A stretch of DNA of 38,639 nt from Puniceicoccales bacterium Verruco_02 (GTDB lineage: Bacteria; Verrucomicrobiota; Verrucomicrobiia; Opitutales; Oceanipulchritudinaceae), in assembly GCA_001604585.1 (NCBI GenBank), contig LVBW01000054.1:1-38639 (forward strand). The letters are read 5' to 3'. The translations under genes were made by a program, and so were the position numbers. Below the pieces are notes generated by a model that was not told where the DNA came from, did not search any database, and saw only the letters and a program-made list of their open reading frames with translations. Within the stretch, counting starts at the first letter, position 1; each line of letters opens with the position of its first letter. Below are positions 25,539 through 32,258 of the stretch, piece by piece.

Positions 25539-25589
25539 GCGCAGCCTCGCCTATCAATCCCATTCGGGCATTGCCGGGCGAGGCTGCGC
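25539..25589. terminator. 13-bp inverted repeat between DUF4282 and glycosyltransferase genes
   Basis: GCGCAGCCTCGCC (25539-25551) and GGCGAGGCTGCGC (25577-25589) match perfectly around a 25-base loop. A short T-run follows only on the plus strand, whereas both flanking genes are on the minus strand, so it may be a weak terminator or a processing hairpin. Confidence 0.5.
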
Positions 25590-25608
25590 GCTTTTCGGGA
25601 GCTTTCCA

Positions 25609-25902
25609 TTAGCGACGGGCTATGTGCGCCACGTCGTCGCAGATGCGGAATATGACTATCAGCATCTCGCACCATACTCTGGACAGCATAACTGCCAGTA
25701 TCGTGAATATGGGGGTCAGGATCAGGCTCAACAGGCCGCTTTGGATACCGTTTGCAAAGCCGCCAATAAGGCTGGCAAGGGCGCCGATGCCGATGAATGC
25801 CAGTTGCAGTATGTAGATGAACTTGACCAGTTTGATGGTCAGGAAGTTCGTGAAGGAGAGATCTAGCAGGGCGTTTACGAAGCCTTTGGGGTCGTCAATC
25901 AT
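25609..25902 (-). CDS. DUF4282 small membrane protein
   Basis: A 97-residue protein with two hydrophobic segments: residues about 24-52 (TIKLVKFIYILQLAFIGIGA and on) and about 58-88 (LILTPIFTILAVMLSRVWCEM and on). FDxSFTxFLTxKxVKFIYIL and RVWCEMLIVIFRI are the hallmarks of DUF4282, a family of unknown function in the inner membrane. The start at 25902 has a clear AGGAG nine bases upstream. It is transcribed away from metY. Confidence 0.88.
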   Translation of the reverse strand: MIDDPKGFVNALLDLSFTNFLTIKLVKFIYILQLAFIGIGALASLIGGFANGIQSGLLSLILTPIFTILAVMLSRVWCEMLIVIFRICDDVAHIARR

Positions 25903-25950
25903 GGTGGTTGTCTCCTAATCGAGGCAGGTGTGTTTGATTAAGCCGGTATT

Positions 25951-25979
25951 TCCGCAGGAATAATTCCTTCGATTGCGGA
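25951..25979. other. Nested inverted repeat upstream of DUF4282 and metY
   Basis: TCCGC (25951-25955) and GCGGA (25975-25979) enclose the palindrome AGGAAT-A-ATTCCT (25956-25968). It lies 49 bp before the DUF4282 start in the 277-bp divergent gap and may be an operator. Confidence 0.4.
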
Positions 25980-26085
25980 TTCTTGCGAAAATGCCAAAGT
26001 ATGCGAGAGTAAACTGTTCCCGCTGAATGGCTCCTTTTCAAGGGAAGCGAGATATTTAGATTTTTTCAGGGCATAAAAATACATC

Positions 26086-26115
26086 TTGACCTTCTTGCCT
26101 TATATACATCATATT
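26086..26115 (+). promoter_or_regulatory. Possible sigma-70 promoter of metY
   Basis: TTGACC (26086-26091), an 18-bp spacer and CATATT (26110-26115) lie about 65 bp before the metY start. No SAM-riboswitch core is visible between this and the gene. Confidence 0.4.
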
Positions 26116-26179
26116 TAGGTCATCAACGACGGCAAAGACGTCCAAATCGACGCACTGCCACAGAAAAGAGAATACGACA

Positions 26180-27484
26180 ATGAGCCAGAAACAAGGTCCA
26201 GGAACACTCGCGGTGCACGCGGGGCAGGCCGCCGACAAGGCCACCCATGCGCGTGCAGTGCCGATATACCAGACGAGCAGTTACGTGTTCGACAGCACGG
26301 AACATGCGGCCAACCTCTTCGGATTGAAAGAGCTAGGCAACATCTACACTCGTCTTATGAACCCTACGACGGACGTGCTCGAACAGCGCGTTGCGGCACT
26401 AGAGGGTGGGACGGCGGGTCTGGCCATGTCCAGCGGCAGCGCGGCCATAACCTACGCCATCCTGAACCTCGCAAGTGCAGGGGATCACATCGTGTCTGTT
26501 TCCCAGCTTTACGGGGGAACATACAACCTCTTCCACAACACTCTGCCAAGACTTGGCATAGAGGTGAGCTTTGTCGATGCCGAAGACCCGGAGAGCTTCC
26601 GCAGGGCTGTGAAACCCAATACGAAGGCCTTCTACGGCGAAAGTCAGGGCAATCCGCGCCTGAACATCTTCCCATACGAACAGGTGGTGCCGATTGCTAA
26701 GGAGGCGGGTGTGCCTCTCATTATCGACAACACGGCCCTCACTCCGTACCTGCACAGGCCCTTCGACTTTGGTGCCAACATCGTCGTCCACAGCCTAACA
26801 AAGTTTATCGGCGGCCACGGCAACAGCCTTGGCGGTGCGATAATCGATGGCGGTAACTTCGACTGGGGCAGCGGCAAGTTCCCCGGCTTTACCGACCCGG
26901 ACCCGAGCTATCACGGCCTTGTCCACTGGGAGGCTTTCAAGGCATTCCCGCCTGCTGGTGGGGCCAACATTGCCTTTGCCCTCAAGGCCCGCCTGCAACT
27001 GCTGCGCGATACAGGCTCTTGTATATCGCCCTTCAACAGCTTCCTCATCCTGCAAGGGCTTGAGACATTGCACCTGCGTCTGGAGCGACACAGCTCCAAC
27101 GCTCTCAAGGTGGCGCAGTTCCTCGAGGCCAACGACAAGGTGGCTTGGGTAAATTATCCGGGCCTAAAGACGAGTCGCTCTTACGACGACGCCAAGAAAT
27201 ACCTTCTGCACGGCTCCGGCGGTGCGCTGGTTGGCTTTGGCGTAAAGGGTGGCGCGGAAGCTGGCAAGAGCTTCATTGAGAACCTCAAGCTACTGAGCCA
27301 TCTGGCCAATATTGGTGACGCCAAGAGCCTAGCCATTCATCCGGCCAGCACCACGCACAGCCAGCTCGAAGGTGACGAACTGCTCTCGACAGGTGTCACG
27401 CCGGACTTCATTCGCCTTTCCATAGGCATCGAAGACCCCGAGGACATCATTGCCGACATAGCGCAAGCTCTTGCGGCGGTATAA
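26180..27484 (+). CDS. metY: O-acetylhomoserine sulfhydrylase
   Basis: A 434-residue PLP enzyme of the Cys/Met metabolism family that makes homocysteine from O-acetylhomoserine and sulfide. The PLP lysine is K208 in [32 protein letters not shown] (56-76) and SSGSAAI (84-90) are the phosphate and substrate-pocket motifs; [14 protein letters not shown] near 380 is the C-terminal signature. The length of about 430 and the insertion around [15 protein letters not shown] separate MetY from the shorter cystathionine gamma-synthases. Single gene, ended by a terminator. A MetZ-type role with O-succinylhomoserine is less likely. Confidence 0.95.
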   Translation: MSQKQGPGTLAVHAGQAADKATHARAVPIYQTSSYVFDSTEHAANLFGLKELGNIYTRLMNPTTDVLEQRVAALEGGTAGLAMSSGSAAITYAILNLASAGDHIVSVSQLYGGTYNLFHNTLPRLGIEVSFVDAEDPESFRRAVKPNTKAFYGESQGNPRLNIFPYEQVVPIAKEAGVPLIIDNTALTPYLHRPFDFGANIVVHSLTKFIGGHGNSLGGAIIDGGNFDWGSGKFPGFTDPDPSYHGLVHWEAFKAFPPAGGANIAFALKARLQLLRDTGSCISPFNSFLILQGLETLHLRLERHSSNALKVAQFLEANDKVAWVNYPGLKTSRSYDDAKKYLLHGSGGALVGFGVKGGAEAGKSFIENLKLLSHLANIGDAKSLAIHPASTTHSQLEGDELLSTGVTPDFIRLSIGIEDPEDIIADIAQALAAV

Positions 27485-27567
27485 GGCTTCTCTATCCCAT
27501 ACATACGCATACGGTGGCAGTCGCGTTCACGGCTGTCATGATACTGAACGAGTTAGTAAATATACTG

Positions 27568-27607
27568 GCCTCCGCTCCTGAAATATGGGGCGGAGGCTTG
27601 TTGTTTT
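27568..27607 (+). terminator. Intrinsic terminator after metY
   Basis: GCCTCCGCTCC (27568-27578) pairs with GGGGCGGAGGC (27587-27597) with one G-U pair and an 8-base loop, followed by TTGTTGTTTT. It lies 83 bp after the stop. Confidence 0.85.
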
Positions 27608-27679
27608 GGGCAACGGGAATGGCTTTTCTTTTGTCCGATGTTGGATAGTATCCTGAGGTTGTAGGTCGCTACTTCGCTT

Positions 27680-28639
27680 ATGAAGCCACATATCACCCTG
27701 ATTTCGCGGCTTTGTGCTCTTGCCGCAGTGCTGTTTCTTGGGCCGGCGCGTTCGTATGCACTAATGGCAGGCTCGGCCAGTGGCAGCCCTGCCGATGCTC
27801 CAGGCTCCGAGGCAAGAGTTGACAGTGAGGACGTCTTTAGTGGCGTCGGAGCAGTAACTACGAGTGGGGCAGGCAAGGGGACTTGCACAGCGATATCTTC
27901 GCACTGGGTGCTGACAGCCGCCCATGTGGTCAACGGTGTAAGTTCCGTCACTCTGTATTTTAACGTGGGCGGAGCCACATTCACCTACACAAGCTCCAAC
28001 ATATACACCTACAACTACTTGGGGAAGAGTTACAATCCCTCTACGCACGACTACGACGTGGCTTTGATATACATACCCGAGGGGCTTGATGCGCTGATTG
28101 AAACTTACGCGCCCTACGATGGGGCCTGGACGGTAACGAGCGCCAGCGCCAATGGCACAAGGCTGGAGCTTGTCGGATACGGCGGCTCCGGCTATGGCAA
28201 TGTGGGTTACAGCTCTTCCTATCCCCTTACTCAGACCGTCCGCAGGGTGGGAGCCAATGTTGTGGATTCGCTGGGACATCTTCCCGATACCGAGTGCGTG
28301 TTCTACCTTATGGATTTCGACGACGACAGCAGTGCCGGAACAGTTGGCGGGAGCTTGGGCAACGATGTAGAGACCACTTTTACCGTGGGAGATTCGGGAG
28401 GTCCGGCCTTTGTAAAGGTTGGCGACGAGTATTATCTGGCCGGGGTTAACACCCTTGTCAGTTACGAGGGTTCGGTGATGGGCAAGTATGGCACCTATGC
28501 CCTTGGGATTGCCATTCCAAGTGTCAGCGACTGGATAGGGCATACGCTTACAACAGTGCCCGAGCCTTCGCAGGTGGCCTTTCTTGTCGCTGCCGCGGCG
28601 CTTCTGCCTGTACTTTGGCGCAAGAGGCGCCTCAGCTAA
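27680..28639 (+). CDS. Trypsin-like serine protease with PEP-CTERM tail
   Basis: A 319-residue secreted S1-family protease. The signal peptide is about 1-28; catalytic residues are H82 in LTAAHVV, D126 in HDYDVAL and S239 in GDSGGPAF, so the triad is complete. The N-terminus of the protease domain is not a typical activation site. The tail has VPEPSQ near 295, a hydrophobic helix and RKRR at the end, the exosortase-processed PEP-CTERM layout. It should be processed and released or anchored at the outer envelope. It is a single gene, convergent with pspF. Proteases with this tail are known in Verrucomicrobiota; a substrate cannot be inferred. Confidence 0.93.
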   Translation: MKPHITLISRLCALAAVLFLGPARSYALMAGSASGSPADAPGSEARVDSEDVFSGVGAVTTSGAGKGTCTAISSHWVLTAAHVVNGVSSVTLYFNVGGATFTYTSSNIYTYNYLGKSYNPSTHDYDVALIYIPEGLDALIETYAPYDGAWTVTSASANGTRLELVGYGGSGYGNVGYSSSYPLTQTVRRVGANVVDSLGHLPDTECVFYLMDFDDDSSAGTVGGSLGNDVETTFTVGDSGGPAFVKVGDEYYLAGVNTLVSYEGSVMGKYGTYALGIAIPSVSDWIGHTLTTVPEPSQVAFLVAAAALLPVLWRKRRLS

Positions 28640-28679
28640 GCTCTTGGCCCTGTTTAATATCTGCCGCGCGCTGTGTCTG

Positions 28680-28734
28680 CCCCGCTAGGGTCTTTGCACT
28701 GTACACATTTGAAAATAATGTAAAGACCCAGGGG
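28680..28734. other. Long structured inverted repeat between convergent genes
   Basis: CCCC (28680-28683) and GGGTCTTT (28688-28695) pair with AAAGACCC (28722-28729) and GGGG (28731-28734); a further ACATT/AATGT pair can form inside. The rest of the 297-bp gap between the protease and pspF shows no gene. It may be a two-way terminator or a small structured RNA. Confidence 0.55.
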
Positions 28735-28936
28735 TGATATTTATAAAAGCATGTCGGCCAATAACTTATCTTATTGCAGAACGCGCTGCTCCAAAGCAAC
28801 AAGTAGTTGTTCCCAAGTTATTCACATTCCGAAATAGCCCGGAAGCCGCTTGTCAGGCCACGTGAGGCGATATGTTCGGAAATGGTCTGTGCGCCGGTTG
28901 CGGATTTCGCGTGCTTGGTGCTTTGCGGAAGCTGAT

Positions 28937-29968
28937 TCAAGCCCTGTGCTTGCGAAAAAGTGCGCGAAACTGATTGTAACTGATTTTCAGCCTCTTGGCG
29001 GCCTCCTCCTGAGAGCAGTCTCCGGCCAGTGCCTCGTTCAGGGCACGACGTTCCAGCTCCAGCCTAGCCTCTTCAAGGCCCTTTTCGATGAGCACGCTTC
29101 CTAGGTCGTATGGCACTGCGGCATGTGATGAAATATCCAAACATGGTGTGGATTCCTGCCAAGGTGGGCGCAGGGGGCTGAAGTCAACATCGCGGATCGT
29201 TCTGCCCTCGCTCTGATAGACAGCCCTTTCCACGATGTTTTTCAGCTCGCGGACATTGCCGGGCCATTGGTAAGCCTCCAGCTTTTGCCGCGCCTGCTGG
29301 GATAATTCCGGCGTTCGTTCCATGCCAAGCTCTGCCGCCATTCGGGAAGCAAAGTGCCCGGCCAGCAGGGCTATGTCGCCGCGGCGCATCCGCAGCGGGG
29401 GCAGGTGCAGCACCTCGAAGCTGAGCCTGTCGAGCAGGTCCGCCTTGAAGCTGCCCTTGTCCACCATCTGCGATAGGTCGGCGTTAGTGGCGCCGATTAT
29501 TCGCACGTCAACCTGAAGCTCTTTTGTACCGCCAACTCGCTCAAATACTCCATACTCGGTCACACGGAGCACTTTTTCCTGTGCGCTTACGGGCATAAGG
29601 CCCAGTTCATCGAGGAAGAGGCTGCCTCTGTTGGCCAGCTCGAAACGGCCTGCACGCCGCTGTGCCGCACCGGTGAAGGCCCCGGCCTCGTGCCCGAACA
29701 GCTCGCTCTCGATAAGGCTTGGGGAAAGCGAGGCGCAGTTGAGCGATACGAGTGGCTGCTGCCAGCGTCGGGAAAGAAAGTGTAGGCGTGCGGCCGCAAG
29801 CTCTTTGCCCGTTCCCCGCTCGCCAATGATCAGCACCGGTCTTTCGACGGGGGCCACGGCTGCAAGGCGTGCCTGAAAGTCCAAAAATGCCTCGGATTGT
29901 CCAATCGCATCAGGTATGCGGCGCGGGTCCGTATCGGGAATATCTGGATTGTCGTAAGATTTCGCCAA
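28937..29968 (-). CDS. pspF: Sigma-54 enhancer-binding activator of the psp operon
   Basis: A 343-residue AAA+ activator without an N-terminal receiver or sensor domain, as in PspF, which is instead restrained by PspA. Walker A GERGTGKE is at 49-56, the sigma-54 contact loop GAFTGA at 96-101, Walker B SLFLDE at 116-121, and the WPGNVREL R-finger region near 233. The C-terminal 40 residues form a Fis-type helix-turn-helix (SQEEAAKRLKISYNQFRALF). The start appears to be TTG at 29968, since no ATG precedes the fold. It diverges from pspA over a 260-bp region with a palindrome and sigma-54 elements, the classical arrangement. Confidence 0.93.
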   Translation of the reverse strand: MAKSYDNPDIPDTDPRRIPDAIGQSEAFLDFQARLAAVAPVERPVLIIGERGTGKELAAARLHFLSRRWQQPLVSLNCASLSPSLIESELFGHEAGAFTGAAQRRAGRFELANRGSLFLDELGLMPVSAQEKVLRVTEYGVFERVGGTKELQVDVRIIGATNADLSQMVDKGSFKADLLDRLSFEVLHLPPLRMRRGDIALLAGHFASRMAAELGMERTPELSQQARQKLEAYQWPGNVRELKNIVERAVYQSEGRTIRDVDFSPLRPPWQESTPCLDISSHAAVPYDLGSVLIEKGLEEARLELERRALNEALAGDCSQEEAAKRLKISYNQFRALFRKHRA

Positions 29969-29983
29969 CTTGGTTATATGTTG

Positions 29984-29998
29984 TGGCGAATTACGCCA
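29984..29998. promoter_or_regulatory. Candidate PspF binding site (UAS)
   Basis: TGGCG-AATTA-CGCCA is a perfect 15-bp palindrome 16 bp from the pspF start and about 63 bp before the first -24 element. Related GCCAA/TTGGC half-sites flank it at 29964-29968 and 30002-30005. A near-match to the IHF consensus begins at 30018 (TATCAA). The position suits both activation of pspA and autoregulation of pspF. Confidence 0.5.
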
Positions 29999-30060
29999 AT
30001 GTTGGCAATCGAAAATCTATCAAACATTGTAATTCATTGTGCTATAGTGGCTTGAGAAAC

Positions 30061-30087
30061 TGGCACGCTGTTTGGCACGAGTCTTGG
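30061..30087 (+). promoter_or_regulatory. Two overlapping sigma-54 promoters for pspA
   Basis: TGGCACG-CTGT-TTGG (30061-30075) and, 12 bp on, TGGCACG-AGTC-TTGG (30073-30087). The -12 part of the first is the -24 part of the second. Consensus is TGGCACG-N4-TTGC, so each matches except the last C. Starts near 30087 or 30099 would give leaders of about 130-140 bases. Confidence 0.75.
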
Positions 30088-30148
30088 TATAAGTGGATTC
30101 GCAGGCCTGTTGGGAGCAGTCCTGCGGAGATGAGTGACAGGATCGTGC

Positions 30149-30188
30149 CCCGCCGCCCTCAAAGGAGTAGTAGGGTGGCGGGGTTTTC
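30149..30188 (+). other. Terminator-like hairpin in the pspA leader (possible attenuator)
   Basis: CCCCGCCGCCCT (30149-30160) pairs with AGGGTGGCGGGG (30173-30184) over 12 bp with one G-U, followed by TTTT. The 12-base loop contains AAAGGAG, a Shine-Dalgarno-like sequence. It lies between the sigma-54 promoters and the pspA start, so transcripts must read through it. Confidence 0.7.
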
Positions 30189-30228
30189 AAAAAGACTACG
30201 AATAACACTTAGGGAGATAGGAATACAG

Positions 30229-30891
30229 ATGAGCATTTTCACACGTTTCAAAGACATCGTCAGCAGCAACCTCAACTCGATGCTGGACAAGGCAGAGAAC
30301 CCGGAAAAGCTGCTGCGCCTGATGATTCAGGAGATGGAGGACACCCTGGTCGAACTGAAGGCGTCCTGCGCGCAGGTGATGGCCGACAAAACCCGCCTTG
30401 GCCGCAGTGCCGAGAGACTGTCCGGCGAAGTGGCGCTCTGGGAGGGCAGGGCGGCACTGGCAATGGAGAAGGGACGCGAAGATCTGGCCCGCGAGGCCCT
30501 GCTTCGCAAGCGCGAGATTCTGGCCGAGGTGACGCGCCTTGGGCAGGAGGTAGCCTCTGCCGATGAGACAGTGAGCCGTTACCGCGACGAAATAGGGCAG
30601 GTGGAGGAGAAGCTGACCCAGGCCCGCGAAAAGCAGCGCAACCTTGTGCGCCGCCACACACTGGCCCGCGAGCGCATCCAGAGCCAGGGCAATATCCGCC
30701 GCTTCGACCGTGGTGACGTAGTGCAGCGCTTCGACAGTTTCGAGCAGCGCGTGGACCGCATGGAGGCCGAGGCAGACCTCGTAAACATCGCCCGCAAGAG
30801 TAATCTTGAAGATGAGTTTGACCGCCTGCATCAGGATGAACAGCTTGAGAAGGAGCTTTCCGAACTGAAAAGCAAACTCGGCAACAAGTAA
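30229..30891 (+). CDS. pspA: Phage shock protein A
   Basis: A 220-residue ESCRT-III-superfamily protein that binds inner-membrane stored-curvature or damage sites and, in free form, inhibits PspF. The amphipathic N-terminal helix MSIFTRFKDIVSSNLNSMLD is followed by almost continuous coiled coil (KLLRLMIQEMEDTLVELKAS and on). The start at 30229 gives the conserved MSIFxRF end; the frame stays open to an ATG at 30130 through the leader hairpin, which is judged non-coding. A GGGAGATAGGA segment precedes the ATG. First gene of the pspA-pspB1-pspB2-pspC operon, expected to be switched on by PspF and sigma-54. Confidence 0.95.
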   Translation: MSIFTRFKDIVSSNLNSMLDKAENPEKLLRLMIQEMEDTLVELKASCAQVMADKTRLGRSAERLSGEVALWEGRAALAMEKGREDLAREALLRKREILAEVTRLGQEVASADETVSRYRDEIGQVEEKLTQAREKQRNLVRRHTLARERIQSQGNIRRFDRGDVVQRFDSFEQRVDRMEAEADLVNIARKSNLEDEFDRLHQDEQLEKELSELKSKLGNK

Positions 30892-30915
30892 GCGCGAAAC
30901 GGAGACTATCACACG

Positions 30916-31158
30916 ATGTGGCACGCACTCGAACCCGCAATTATCGTATTCAGCCTAGGCCTGGCCGCCGCCGGAATCATTCTGGTGATGCGGATTGCAA
31001 TCGGCCTGCCGCGCAAGGCCTTGCGCAAGCAGGAGGAGGACAGCGCGGGGGATGAGGCACGGATGATTCAGGAGATGTTCTCCAAGCTCAACCGGCTCGA
31101 AGCCCGCATCGAATCACTCGAAACAATCGTTGTGGAAACCCAGCGCCGCGCCCGCTAA
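30916..31158 (+). CDS. PspB-like membrane protein, copy 1
   Basis: An 80-residue protein with one N-terminal membrane helix (about 7-30, AIIVFSLGLAAAGIILVM) and a cytoplasmic leucine-zipper-like helix (MIQEMFSKLNRLEARIESLETIV). This is the layout of PspB, which together with PspC relieves PspA inhibition of PspF. Primary sequence similarity to E. coli PspB is low, so the name rests on shape and on place between pspA and pspC, 24 bp after pspA. Its last 35 residues are repeated almost unchanged in the next gene. Confidence 0.78.
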   Translation: MWHALEPAIIVFSLGLAAAGIILVMRIAIGLPRKALRKQEEDSAGDEARMIQEMFSKLNRLEARIESLETIVVETQRRAR

Positions 31159-31469
31159 AGGCCGACGATCAGAACAGAGGATCCTGTCATGATGATGCTA
31201 CTCGAAACAAGGTTGCCTGCCGACTATCTGGCCAGCAAGGCCCCTCATATGCCGGACATTGTCGCCACTCTGGCGCAGTTTCCACTACCCGTGTTGGTTG
31301 TGGGTATGGTTATGACAGCAATGGTCCTTCTGACCCTGCTTAAGCGTGGCTTCGACACGGTTGACAAGCTGATAGCCAAACGCAGCGAGGCCGGTTCCGA
31401 CGAACAGGCCCAGATCTTGCAGGAGGTATTCAACAAACTCACGCGGCTCGAAGCCCGCATCGAATCACT
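31093..31469 (+). repeat. 26-bp identical repeat in the two PspB-like genes
   Basis: Positions 31093-31118 and 31444-31469 are identical (starting CGGCTCGAAGCCCGC), at 351-bp distance, within the shared zipper coding region. It is a trace of a recent tandem gene duplication. Confidence 0.85.
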
Positions 31470-31509
31470 TGAAACAATCATCGTGGACACTCAGCGCAAA
31501 TCACGCTGA
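31189..31509 (+). CDS. PspB-like membrane protein, copy 2
   Basis: A 106-residue paralogue of the preceding gene. It has a longer N-terminal part (about 25 residues before the membrane helix, PLPVLVVGMVMTAMVLLTLL) and the same C-terminal helix (LQEVFNKLTRLEARIESLETI), with only conservative changes. It starts 30 bp after copy 1 and ends 38 bp before pspC. The different N-terminus and linker with a conserved zipper suggest the two proteins pair with each other or compete for the same partner. The first three codons are ATG, so the exact start among them is uncertain. Confidence 0.75.
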   Translation: MMMLLETRLPADYLASKAPHMPDIVATLAQFPLPVLVVGMVMTAMVLLTLLKRGFDTVDKLIAKRSEAGSDEQAQILQEVFNKLTRLEARIESLETIIVDTQRKSR

Positions 31510-31547
31510 ACAAAGCCCAAACTGGCTAGCATCGGAAAGCTACATAC

Positions 31548-31922
31548 ATGAATAGAAACTCACATACCCTTTATCGCTCGCGCAACGGCAAAATCTTTGG
31601 CGTATTTCAGGGCCTGGCAGATTACTTCGGCCTGAACGTCTTCTGGCTTCGCCTTGGCGCAGTGGTGCTGTTCTTCATGACGGGAGGCATCCCGCTCATA
31701 CCAATCTACGTCGTGGCGGCCATACTCATGACGCCGGAGCCACCGCAGGCTCTGCGCTCCGACGAGGAAGAGTTCTACAACTCTTTCACCAGCAATCGCA
31801 GACTGGCCCTGTCCCGCCTATCTGAAAAGCTCGACGGCCTGGACCGCCGCGCCCGCCGCATCGAGGACATCGTCACCGCCCGCGGCTACGACTGGGAGCG
31901 CCGTATGCGCGAAGGCTGCTAA
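31548..31922 (+). CDS. pspC: Phage shock protein C
   Basis: A 124-residue PspC-domain protein. Residues about 6-60 are the PspC domain (LYRSRNGKIFGVFQGLADYFGLNVFWLRL, then a membrane helix VVLFFMTGGIPLIPIYVVAAI), which senses membrane state with PspB. The C-terminal half is a charged helix (RLALSRLSEKLDGLDRRARRIEDIV) like that of E. coli PspC, unlike the short PspC proteins of Gram-positives. Last gene of the psp operon. Confidence 0.92.
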   Translation: MNRNSHTLYRSRNGKIFGVFQGLADYFGLNVFWLRLGAVVLFFMTGGIPLIPIYVVAAILMTPEPPQALRSDEEEFYNSFTSNRRLALSRLSEKLDGLDRRARRIEDIVTARGYDWERRMREGC

Positions 31923-31945
31923 AAGCTGCCGTTACAACACTATCG

Positions 31946-31983
31946 TTCCGGGTGCCGGGCTGAAACCGGCTCTGCACCCGGAA
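31946..31983 (+). terminator. Hairpin after the psp operon
   Basis: TTCCGGGTGC (31946-31955) and GCACCCGGAA (31974-31983) form a perfect 10-bp stem 23 bp after the pspC stop. No T-run follows, so termination may be weak. The rest of the 336-bp gap to the TolC-type gene has no gene. Confidence 0.6.
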
Positions 31984-32173
31984 CTGTATATGTGTGGCCA
32001 AGGTCACAGTTACCAGCCTTGTGACCACAATAAACGGCCGCTCGTTGATGATACACCGTTCATGGTGCGTGCTTGGCCGCATAACATTTTATACATCCAT
32101 TTGTGCAGTCTATTGAGTCAGGGTCGGACATGTTCCGCTAAAGTATAGTAGGAAGCAGTCCCTGCGATTGGTC

Positions 32174-32199
32174 GCCCAAAGATGTGCCTTCATCTGGGC
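32174..32199 (+). other. Leader hairpin before the efflux operon
   Basis: GCCC (32174-32177) and AGATG (32180-32184) pair with CATCT (32191-32195) and GGGC (32196-32199) with a two-base bulge. It is about 60 bp before the TolC-type start. A near-palindrome CGGACATGTTCCG lies near 32126 upstream and could be an operator. Confidence 0.35.
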
Positions 32200-32258
32200 C
32201 TGAAGAGGCGATGAGAAATTTTGATTGTCCCCAATAAAGAAGTTTCAGCTACACCTTC

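Noticed and set aside
25903-26179. SAM riboswitch before metY
   Set aside because: No SAM-I/SAM-II type core or matching helices could be found; only a promoter-like pair and a small palindrome are present.
29869-30128. Further upstream start of the pspA frame
   Set aside because: This part overlaps pspF and the sigma-54 promoter region, so it cannot be on the pspA transcript.
30130-30228. N-terminal extension of PspA
   Set aside because: In-frame and open, but it crosses a 12-bp terminator-like hairpin and the family N-terminus is MSIFTRF at 30229.
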